Assembly (NCBI GenBank): GCA_032622095.1
Contig: CP136063.1
Location: 213,051,982 to 213,115,981 of the forward strand
Direction of reading: 5' to 3'
Length of the DNA: 64,000 nt
From: Siphonodentalium dalli
Taxonomy: Eukaryota > Mollusca > Scaphopoda > Gadilida > Siphonodentaliidae
Both the position numbers and the translations under genes were made by a program. Below the pieces are notes generated by a model. The model made no database searches. It saw only the letters and a program-made list of their open reading frames with translations, and was not told the origin of the DNA. Positions 46,043-55,618 of this stretch are shown here, one piece after another (position 1 is the first letter of the stretch; the number at the start of each line of letters is the position of its first letter).

Positions 46043-47202
46043 GGCTTTTTTGTGACAATTTTTTTTGGCTATATGACAGCTGTATATGATGGCAAATTGT
46101 GTCGCATTTGGGTGTTGATGAACCAGTTTCATAATATTACTGATGATTTTCAAATTTTAACTGAATATTATATCGGCCATTTTGAATTGTCATTTTAGGT
46201 CAGAAATAATTATTTGTTGAGTTGCCAACATTATTTTTTGGAATCAGATTACAAATTACATTTAGACACAACTGTCTAAACCATTTGGAGTATATTTTTC
46301 CGGCATACTTCACTTTCTGCCATTTAAGACCGCAATAATTTATAAAATTTGCATTTTTTGTCATTTTTTTGCATAAATTGGGTTAAATGTCAAACATGTT
46401 CACTTTAAATTACTACATATGTTCTGTGTATAGTGTCTCTTGTCACAATTTGTTCGAAAGTACGGAAATGCATAATATTCAAACGTTTTAGAACAACATA
46501 TAACTCAACGAAAATCTAGACTTTGTTCTGATGGCGGCCATTTTGAATTGTCATTTTAGGTCAGAAATAATTATTTGTCGAGTTGCCAACATTGTTTTTT
46601 GGAATCAGATTACAAATTACATTTAGACACAACTGTCTAAACCATTTGAAGGATATATTTCCGGCATATTTCACTTTCTGCCATTTAAGACCGCAATAAT
46701 TTATAAAATTCGCGTTTTTTGTCATTTGTGCATAAATTGGGTTATATGTCAAACATGTTCACTATAAATTACCACATATGTTCTGTGTATAGTGTCTCTT
46801 GTCACAATTCGTTCGAAAGTACGGAAATACATAATATTCAAACGTCTTAGAACAACATATGACAGTAAACGAAAATCTAGACTTTGTTCTGATGGCGGCC
46901 ATTTTGAATTGTCATTTTGGGTCAGAAATAATAATTTGTCGACTTGCCAACATTGGTTTTGAAATCAGCATAAAAAATACCATTAGAAACAATTCTCAAA
47001 AGCTTCTGAAAGAAAAATGCCCGCACCTTTCACTTTTATTCCATTTCGAACCTGACTAAGATGCCACGTCATATATTTCATGCGGAGGATTCTCATGCCC
47101 ATAATCAGATTATGCTGTTTGTTTAGATATGATTAGTGCCGAAACGTTCCTCTACCGAATAAACGTGGTGTATAGTTTGCATCCGCTAGACCATCACGTC
47201 GT

Positions 47203-47446
47203 TCTATAATAAACTATGATTGATCAGTAGTTATCCCTTAAGAAATGTTCAGATAATAAGTTCAACAAAGTCGTTTGTCGATCTTATTATCTGAACATTT
47301 CCCGCAATAAATAGGACTCCTTCTCCACTTGTGTGATCTACCGTCTGCTCATATTACACGTACATCCATCCAAATCAATAATAAACCATTTGGACGCACA
47401 CTTTTTTAACTTGATGGGATAATTCATTTAGTATATAAAGGGTTAA
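47203..47446. mobile_element. Diverged TTAA-type MITE, third copy
   Basis: It shares GTTATCCCnTARGAAATGTTCAGATAA, the pairing CTTATTATCTGAACATTT, and a right end TTTAGTATATAAAGGGTTAA with the MITEs at 15254 and 21496. This copy keeps an intact right GGGTTAA, but its left end is eroded. Confidence 0.6.
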
Positions 47447-47558
47447 GCAACATATTTACTGTAGAGAATTAAGATGACATATTATATTAAGTTCATATGT
47501 AATTGTGCAAATGCTCCTGGTCCGGCTCTAGTGTATGATCACGAATACATCAAGATAA

Positions 47559-47560
<2 letters not shown>

Positions 47561-47595
<35 letters not shown>

Positions 47596-47596
47596 C
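47561..47596. repeat. (GAT)n microsatellite
   Basis: About twelve GAT repeats give a spurious poly-Asp reading frame. The following 47625-47815 matches the roughly 170-bp repeat family tandemly arranged at 51733-52290. Confidence 0.85.
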
Positions 47597-47843
47597 GTGA
47601 CACCCATTTGGATACGAATAATAATAATAATAGATCATCAGATGGCCCATTCCATATCTCATATCAGTCCATATATGGATTGTTCCTTGTTCGTGTTAAA
47701 ATTATTCCATGCTAATAAGGTCATGGTTGTTGTGGGTGGTTTATGGAGATTTTCCTGGTCCAACTCAATTAGTTATCATCACGACCAATACGTAACGTAG
47801 GTAAAACCTGCTAGTTTGTGTAAGATTCCATTAACATTAAAGG

Positions 47844-47851
47844 GGTACTGT
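47844..47851. repeat. hAT target-site duplication, left
   Basis: GGTACTGT, identical to 49027-49034. Confidence 0.9.
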
Positions 47852-49026
47852 CAGTGTTCACGCTGTCGGTAGCCAAATTAGCCAATGGCTAATCTTTTTC
47901 GAATTTGGCTAATAAAAATTTCATTTGGCTAAACTTTTGGCTAAACTTTTTTTGAACCCAAATGGAGATTGAAAGCATGGAGCCAGAAAGCTAATTAATA
48001 AAAGCGCTCAATAGATCGACATTCAAAGACGAAGTTAGGTGACGAAAGTATTTCATTATTTTCGTACTTATGAAATATCGTACAAAGGGAAACCCGATCG
48101 ACAACTCTATCAACCAAGCGATCACAAAGTGATATGCAATCATCTTTAGTTTTCACAAGACGGACATTCAAAGACGCATGGACATTAAACCGACCGTGGT
48201 TGAATTATGACAATGTGAAGAAAGCAATGTTTTGTAAAGTGCATTGACGCCGGTATATAAGCAATTTGTTCGTAAAAGGCTGTTTTAATCTGGAGAAAGA
48301 TTACGTCACTCTGCACGAAGCAGCAAAAGGTCATTATTAATTTTTACATTTAATCCCCTAATCCCCCATTCAGCCCATTGTCTGTCTGGTCACTCACGGC
48401 GCGCCAGCACAATGCATGTTTATGATGACATTGTATTTATGACGGTCGAGGTTTATGAGCACCAAGTGTAAGACAATAGCTTAATCAGCCAAATGTGAAT
48501 CACGACAGATATTTTGTGGCTATTTGTCGTCAATACCGATACAGTCAAAATAATATGCATGCTTTTATGACAGATTGTAATTTGATAATGGCGTAACAAT
48601 ATTAAGTTATTAGTTTCCAGATGTCACTTAGATATTTTCGCAAGGATAAATATTTAATGATTTAAAAAAAGATTTTGATATAAAACAAAAAAATAATGAC
48701 ATTAAGAGGGACAATCCCGGGTTATTCCCCCCCCCCAAAATCACTCTGTCACATAAAGATTAATAAATTTTTAATAAATGATATATATAAAAATACTTCT
48801 AGTTCATCAACATTATTTAAATTATTGTGTATCTTACCTGTGTTTGTTAGATTTTACGTTTTAGTCATTAATTGTGAACCGACCATAAAACGATGATTTA
48901 ATTTGGCCAAATTGTTTTTTAATTTGGCCAAAAAACATTTGGCTCAAGTTTTTTTCATTTGGCTAATAAAATTTTCATTTGGCTAAACTTTTGGCTAAAG
49001 TTTTTTTCGGTCCAGCGTGAACACTG
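47852..49026. mobile_element. Non-autonomous hAT element, 1,175 bp
   Basis: The left end CAGTGTTCACGCTG and right end CAGCGTGAACACTG form a perfect 14-bp terminal inverted repeat. The element is flanked by identical 8-bp duplications GGTACTGT (47844-47851 and 49027-49034), diagnostic of hAT-type insertion. Both subterminal regions are packed with ATTTGGCTAA and ATTTGGCCAA motifs, likely transposase binding sites (inference). No transposase is encoded. Confidence 0.9.
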
Positions 49027-49034
49027 GGTACTGT
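49027..49034. repeat. hAT target-site duplication, right
   Basis: GGTACTGT, identical to 47844-47851. Confidence 0.9.
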
Positions 49035-49811
49035 AAACTAAATCCGGCCATTTATGGGACCATCTCCTTTTATACTCGACAGAATATATGCAACAAATGA
49101 ATGAATTTGAGCCATGGATTAGTACAAATACGATTATGTACTCTATGAACGATGCAGTCAAAATGGTAGTTCTAATGAACATGAGTTTATGACTGGAATA
49201 TAAATTTATGCTCAGAATATAGGAAATCTGGTGTAAGTGACCCTAATGTACATGTAAGAATGGAACGGAATGCAGTCTCGTTTTGTGTTGAAAAACATAT
49301 GTATTTAACAATCAGGAAATTTAGTGTTATATAAATTTATGATTATGCCAATGATTAATGAAAGATAACTAGTTTAGGAATTGAAATATTATAAAAGAAA
49401 ACAATTATCAGCTGTCGTAATTAATTAAATTAAGATATGGGAAATTGTATGTATACTCAAATTGTATACGCCATTTTGAAAATGGTCGTTTTATGTAATC
49501 AATCTGTCCATCCGTCCGTCCGCCCATTAACACTTTTGGTTACCGATAAATCTAGTTTGGATTATTTTATCTGAATCTGAAGTTGGTATGTGTATTTGAC
49601 AGCTAAAGATACAGGCCAAGTTCAAATACGGGTTCTGTCCAATTAGTTTTACATGAGTTACGGCCCTTTTTCAACTTAGAATTTGACCGATTTGATGACA
49701 TTTCAGTTTCCGACTATTGAAATTAGGGGTAAATCAGTTATTCTTTATTTTCCGGCAGTACAATTGGAAATATATAAAGTGCATATTTTGCCACGCCTTA
49801 GCGATGTGATG
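49035..49811. other. No gene recognised
   Basis: Anonymous DNA with a short CTGTCCATCCGTCCGTCC tract near 49502-49522, a phrase often found in invertebrate dispersed repeats. Confidence 0.45.
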
Positions 49812-50950
49812 CTCCTGTTAATCTTAGTATGGTCGTGTTAGTCTTAGTATGGTCCTGTTAATCTTAGTATGGTCATGTTAATCTTAGTATGGTCGTGTTA
49901 ATCTTAGTATGGTCATGATAATCTTAGTATTGTCTTGTTAATCTTAGTATGGTCCTGTTAATATTAGTATGGTCCTGTTAATCTTAGTATGGTCGTGTTA
50001 ATCTTAGTATGGTCGTGTTAATTTTAGTATGGTCCTGTTAATCTTAGTATGGTCGTGTTAATCTTAGTATGGTCGTGTTAATCTTAGTATGGTCATGTCA
50101 ATCTTAGTATGGTCATGATAATCTTAGTATTGTCTTGTTAATCTTAGTATGGTCCTGTTAATATTAGTATGGTCCTGTTAATCTTAATATGGTCGTGTTA
50201 ATCTTAGTATGGTCGTGTTAATCTTAGTATGGTCATGTCAATCTTAGTATTGTCTTGTTAATCTTAGTATGGTCCTGTTAATATTAGTATGGTCCTGTTA
50301 ATCTTAGTATGGTCATGTTAATATTAGTATGGTCCTGTTAATCTTAGTATGGTCGTGTTAATCTTAGTATGGTCGTGTTAATCTTAGTATGGCCCTGTTA
50401 ATCTTAGTATTGTCTTGTTAGTCTTAGTATGGTCCTGTTAATCTTAGTATGGTCATGTTAATATTAGTATGGTCCTGTTAATCTTAGTATGGTCACGTTA
50501 ATATTAGTATGGTCCTGTTAATATTAGTATGGTCCTGTTAATCTTAGTATGGTCGTGTTAATCTTAGTATGGTCGTGTTAATCTTAGTATGGCCCTGTTA
50601 ATCTTAGTATTGTCTTGTTAGTCTTAGTATCGTCCTGTTAATCTTAGTATGGTCATGTTAATATTAGTATGGTCCTGTTAATATTAGTATGGTCATGTTA
50701 ATCTTAGTATGGTCGTGTTAATCTTAGTATGGTCGTGTTAATCTTAGTATTACCCTGTTAATCTTAGTATTGTCTTGTTAGTCTTAGTATGGTCGTGTTA
50801 ATCTTAGTATGGTCCTGTTAATCTTAGTATGGTCGTGTTAATCTTAGTATGGTCCTGTTAATCTTAGTATGGTCCTGTTAATCTTAGTATGGTCCTGTTA
50901 ATCTTAGTATGGTCGTGTTAATATTAGTATGGTCCTGTTAATCTTAGTAT
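49812..50950. repeat. 20-bp satellite, about 57 units, no length variation
   Basis: The unit is GTTAATCTTAGTATGGTCNT, where N varies among C, G and A, with a minority TTGTCTTGTTA form and an ATATTAG variant. Units stay in 20-bp register across the whole array. Variant order repeats in blocks (for example TTGTCTTG, GGTCCTG, ATATTAG, GGTCCTG at about 49930, 50130, 50250), indicating higher-order duplication. Confidence 0.93.
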
Positions 50951-51227
50951 GATCATGGTACGCGAATTGGTAGGTTCTTTGCTGATAAGACCATGATGGT
51001 TGTTTGTTGTAATTTGCATATTTTCCTGGTATAATTCAATGATTATTTGTCTTCAACCAGTAAGTACAATAGATATGGAGATAAACAGACGACACATCCT
51101 CCAAGTTTATACGGTATTTAAACCTGCTAAGGGTACGTTCATGCAATCGCAAAATTTCCAGACATTCTTTTACGGGCGTTTCGGTATGGAACGCTACAAT
51201 GTGACAGCAGCCGAATGCTAAAAATGC

Positions 51228-51475
51228 CTTTAAAATGCATCTGTACCACGGCTAACTGCATGCGAAATAAACACTATGTAGTTCCACCAGTAGCGATTAT
51301 ATCGACATTTGTCTGTAGATAGCATGCAATTATCTCGCAAGAATCAATCATACAAATATTTTAAAGTGATGTGACACACTACGGTAGGGTGATCAAATAG
51401 ACATTTATATCGCTACTGGTAGAAGTACACAGTTTTTATTTCGCATGTAGTTAGAGAGTTACAAATGCATTTTAT
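51228..51475. repeat. Inverted-repeat element
   Basis: Left AAATGCATCTGTAC...CATGCGAAATAAACAC..CCAGTAGCGAT and right ATCGCTACTGG...TTTTTATTTCGCATG...ACAAATGCATTTT are inverted copies about 75 bp long, separated by about 100 bp. MITE-like, family not assigned. Confidence 0.6.
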
Positions 51476-51732
51476 GAGCAATCATACAACTATTTTAAGG
51501 CAATGTATTAGTAGCGACGTTACACATGGAACTATTGAAATTTTACTGCTCATGTCGTTAGCTTTGGTAGATATGCATCTTTTATGCATCTTGTCATTAA
51601 TATTCTGGCACCATCGGGTTTTCTATGAGAAAATGCCTGCAAAAAATGCAACATTGCCAGTGTATAAACGTACTCTTATATGGTATACCCCTGCAGTCGG
51701 CTGATGATCAACAACAGATCATTCAGTTAACC

Positions 51733-52285
51733 GATGTCATTTCAGTTCAGGTGTAGATTGTTCTTTTTCCATGCATCTTGAAATTATTCCATGCTGATAA
51801 GATCATGCAATTTGTTTTGGGTGGTGTTATGCATACCTTCCTGGTCCAATTCAAGTATTTATCCTCATAGAGAATATGTAACATAGGTATTTATATAACC
51901 AATGTCATTTCAGCCCATGGGTAGATTAGTATTTGTTAATGATGAAGTCATTCCATGTTCATAAGACCCTGTGCAATTTGTTTTGTGGCGGCGTTTTGCA
52001 GACCTTCCTGGTCCTATGCAAGTCTTTATCATCAAAACCAATATGTACCATAGGTATTTATATAACCAATGCCATTTCAGTCCATGGGTAGATTATTCTT
52101 TGTTAATGTTGCAATCATTCCATGTTGATAAGACCCTGAGCAATTTGTTTTTGTGGCGGCGTTTTGCAGACCTTCCTGGTCCAATAATGCAAGTCTTTAT
52201 CATCAAAACCAATATGTAACATAGGTATTTATATAACCAATGTCATTTCAGCCCATGTGTAGACTGTTCTTTGTTAATGTTGAAA
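51733..52285. repeat. Roughly 170-bp tandem repeat, three copies and a partial
   Basis: The phrase ATGYCATTTCAG recurs at 51734, 51902, 52069 and 52240. Each is followed by GTAGATT.TTCTTTGTTAATG, ATTCCATG.TGATAAGA, TTGCAGACCTTCCTGGTCC and ATAGGTATTTATATAACC. Single diverged copies lie at 47625-47815, 50975-51060 and 56640-56960. Confidence 0.8.
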
Positions 52286-52437
52286 TCCTTAAGGAATAAT
52301 CTCGGTTTCCTAATGTAATTACACAGTCTAAAGGCATATGCCGAATCACAAACCTATAAATCGCGAAGCGATTTATAAGAGTTTGTGATTCGTCATATGC
52401 CTTTAGACTGTGTAATTACATTAGGAAACCGAGATGA

Positions 52438-52458
52438 TCTATTATATATTTTGAAAGA

Positions 52459-52492
<34 letters not shown>

Positions 52493-53956
52493 TGTGTGTG
52501 TAATCGATGGACTCAAAAATGGCTGAGCCAATTTCGATGAAACTTGGTATGTGGGTGTATTTTCGGGTCAGGAGTAACATAGGCCTATTAATTTGTCCGT
52601 GCGAGGTCAACTTTTCACGTGCCGAGGTCAAATCTGTTTTTACGCTGTGTTACGGGACTTTCATTTGAGTTCGGTGCTTACAAATCGATTCGAAACAGCG
52701 CGAATAATAACATGCCAGTCATAATAATGACACTATGAGAATCTTTCGTGTTTCCTCTTTCCAACGATATATAATATGTATGTATCCGTTTTAGTTATCT
52801 GCCTCAATTATTAAGAAGAAGTGGTACGATCTTCTATCAGGGTAAAAACAATGCGTAACTTCTATGACGTCGTTAGAGGTCATAAAGTTAGATCACGTTA
52901 ACTCTTAACAGGCCGATGCATTTGACTGTTTCAGACGTCTTGGCGATATCTCGGGCACCGATGGTAATTTATCTTTACGTTGAAACTTGATAATTAATGA
53001 GCGTGTGTATATGAGGCGCGTTTATATACTTCAGTGGAAATCAAATCGGGTTAAACTGGCGGATTTTTACGGACGAAATTTGATGCATAGGGTATCTCGG
53101 TATCCGCTGGGCCGATTTCCCGGTATCCGCTGGGCCGATTTCCACCATTTTTGAGGTGTTGGTGTTTGACCCCACCTGACCTTGACCTTCAAAATGGTCA
53201 ATTCAAGGTCAAATCGGGTAAAACCGGATGGATTTCGACGGGTACTGTCTGTGTGTGTGTGTGTTCGCGATGAACTCGAAAATGGCCGACCCGATTTCGA
53301 TGAAACTTGGTATGTGGGGGTATTTTCGGCCGGGGACGAACATAGGCATATTAATTTGTCCGTGCGACATGACCTTGACCTTGAAATCGGGTCATTTCAA
53401 GGTCAAACGCCCGAATATCACGGGATTTCGATGAAACTTGGTATGTGGGGTACTTTCTTATGGCGAGTCTCATAAGCATATTCATTTGTCCGTGCGACGT
53501 GACCTTGACCTTGAAATCGGGTCATTTCAAGGTCAAACGCCCGAATATCACGGGATTTCGATGAAACTTGGTATGTGGGGGTACTTTCTTATGGCGAGTC
53601 TCATAAGCATATTCATTTGCCCGTGCGACGTGACCTTGATCTTGAAATCGGGTAACTTCAAGGTAAAATCGCCAATTTTGATGGGATTTCGACGAAATTT
53701 GATACGTGGGGTTAGTTTTGTCCACTGATTGTTTTGGACGGGTCCAATCGTGACCCCGAGCAGACCTTGATCTTCATAATGATTGCCATTCAAGGTCTAA
53801 TCGGGTCAAACCGGATGGATTTCGATAGGCACGTTTGTCGGGTACTTTTGTCCGGGCAGTGTTTTTGGACTGGTCAAATCGTGACCCCACTTGACCTTGA
53901 CCTTCAAAATGGACAATTCAAGGTCAAAGCCCGGACGAAGTCGGGTCACCTTCTAG
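52438..53956 (+). mobile_element. Helitron-like unit C1, TGACCTT family
   Basis: It starts TCTATTATATATTTTGAAAG after A, then a GT microsatellite (52460-52500). Repeated blocks with ATTTCGATGAAACTTGGTATG, CCGTGCGACGTGACCTTGACC and TCATTTCAAGGTCAAACG follow. It ends AAGCCCGGACGAAGTCGGG, seven bases, CTAG (53953-53956). The hairpin followed by CTAG and the TC start match Helitron termini. No Rep/helicase is encoded, so it is non-autonomous. Confidence 0.78.
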
Positions 53957-55030
53957 TCTATTATATATTTTGGAAGATCTGTCTGTGTATCTGTGGTGTG
54001 TGTGTGTGTGTGTGTTCGCGATGAACTCGAAAACGGCCGACCCGATTTCGATGAAACTTCGTACGTGAGGGTACTATCGGTCGGGAAGTGGCATAGGCAT
54101 ATTAATTTTCAGATCCGAGGTCAACTTTTCACGTGCCGAGGTCAAATCTGTTTTTCGCCGTTTTGCGCTAATAAATTTCAGTTCGGTGCTCACAAATCGA
54201 TTCGATATTGCGCGAATAATAAATTGCCAGTCATATAATTTGCACGGTTAGAATCTGTGGCGCTTCATCTTTCCAATGATGTATCACACGCCTGTGTACG
54301 TTTAAAGTTTCTACCTTAATTATCGGGAAGAACGCAGGACCATGCTTCGCTCATCGAAAAACATTCAGTAAATATATTACGCCGTCAACAGATCGTGACG
54401 TGTTCGCGTTTAACTCGTAACCGGCCGATGTCGCGTTAACTCATCACCGGCCGAGGTATCCGCAAATGACATTGGGCTATATATCTCGTAAACGGGTGGA
54501 GCTATCGACTTGAAATTTGGTATGTGAATGTATCTTGCCCCGGGTACGAATTTTATAGGGTCGCCGAGTCCGTGCGACGACCAGGCGGTGGTCGTGCGAC
54601 GCCCGTGCAGCGCATGCGCAGACGAGATCTCGGAAACGGGTGGAGCTATCGACTTTAAATTTGGTATGTGAATGTATCTTGCCCCGGATACGAATTTGAT
54701 CGGGTCGCCGAGCCCCGTGCGACGCCAGCTTCGCGCATGCGCAGACGAGATCTCGGAAACGGGTGGAGCTATCGACTTGAAATTTGCTATGTGAATGTAT
54801 CTTGCCCCGGATACAAATTTTATCGGGTCGCCGAGCCCGTGTGACACCAGCTTCGCGCATGCGCAGACGAGATCTCGGAAACGGGTGGAGCTATCGACTT
54901 GAAATTTGGTATGTGAATGTATCTTGCCACGGATACGAATTTTATCGGGTCGCCGAGCCCGTTCGGGTAGAGCTATCGACTTGAAATTTGGTTTTTGAAT
55001 AGCCCGGACAACGTCGGGCTCATCGGCTAG
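53957..55030 (+). mobile_element. Helitron-like unit C2, chimera of two families
   Basis: It begins TCTATTATATATTTTGGAAG like C1 and shares its first 500 bp or so. From about 54475 it switches to the 122-bp GCGCATGCGC core repeats of the other family, and ends GGACAACGTCGGGCTCATCGG then CTAG (55027-55030). It directly abuts C1 and C3. Confidence 0.75.
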
Positions 55031-55613
55031 TCTATTATATATTTTGGAAGATCTGTCTGTGTGTCTGTCTGTGTGTCTGTGTGTTCGCGATGGACTCGAA
55101 AACGGCCGAACCGATTTCGATGAAACTTGGTATGTGGGGGTATTTTCGGCCGAGAACTGGCATAGGCCTATTAATTTGTCGGTACGACGTGACATTGACG
55201 GTCATTTCAAGGTCAAACGCCCGAATATCACGGGATTTCGATGAAACTTGGTATGTGGGGGTATTTTCGGCCGGCGGGTGGCATGGGCCTATTAATTTGT
55301 CCGTGCGACGTGACCTTGACCTTGAAATCGGGTCATTTCAAGGTCAAACGCCCGAATATCAAGGGATTTAGATGAAACTTGGTATGTGGGGGTACTTTCT
55401 TATGGCGAGTCTCATAAGCATATTCATTTGCCCGTGCGACGTGACCATGACCTTGAAATCGGGAAAAACCGGATGGATTTCGACGGGTACATTTGTCGGG
55501 TACTTTTGTTCGGGCAGTGATTTGGACGGGTCAAATCGTGACCCCACTTGACCTTGGCCTTCAAAATAGACAATTCAAGGTCAAAGCCCGGACGAAGTCG
55601 GGTCACCTTCTAG
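55031..55613 (+). mobile_element. Helitron-like unit C3, TGACCTT family
   Basis: Starts TCTATTATATATTTTGGAAG immediately after the CTAG of C2. It has the same body as C1 and ends GTCGGGTCACCTT then CTAG (55610-55613) followed by T, which belongs to the interrupted MITE. Confidence 0.78.
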
Positions 55614-55618
55614 TTCCT

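Larger units (their letters stand above)
42886..47058. mobile_element. 4.2-kb element with about 1.7-kb inverted arms
   Basis: The left end TAGTCAGGTTCGAAA (42886) is inverted at the right (TTTCGAACCTGACTA, to 47058). The arms match inward to about 44640 on the left and 45330 on the right, with a unique centre of about 690 bp. Each arm has tandem sub-repeats carrying AAAATGGCCGCCAT and GTCAGAAATAATTATTTGT. The TA at both edges may be a target duplication (Tc1/mariner-like), or the AGA on each side may be; this is unresolved. The arms and centre contain broken pieces of one transposon protein. Confidence 0.75.
52292..55618. mobile_element. 151-bp palindromic TA-flanked MITE split by a Helitron array
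   Basis: The arms fold around TCGCGAAGCGA (centre about 52367) and are nearly perfect for about 65 bp. The left arm begins AGGAATAATCTCGG after TA (52290-52291). The right arm reaches CCGAGATGA at 52437. It is then interrupted by 3.2 kb and resumes TTCCT at 55614-55618, followed by TA. Removing 52438-55613 restores the arm. TA flanks suggest a Tc1/mariner-type MITE. Confidence 0.85.

Noticed and set aside
47474-47800. Frame with a poly-Asp run
   Set aside because: It is produced by the GAT microsatellite inserted beside a dispersed repeat.
49812-50950. CRISPR-like regular array
   Set aside because: The units are adjacent without unique spacers, and the context is eukaryotic. It is a satellite.
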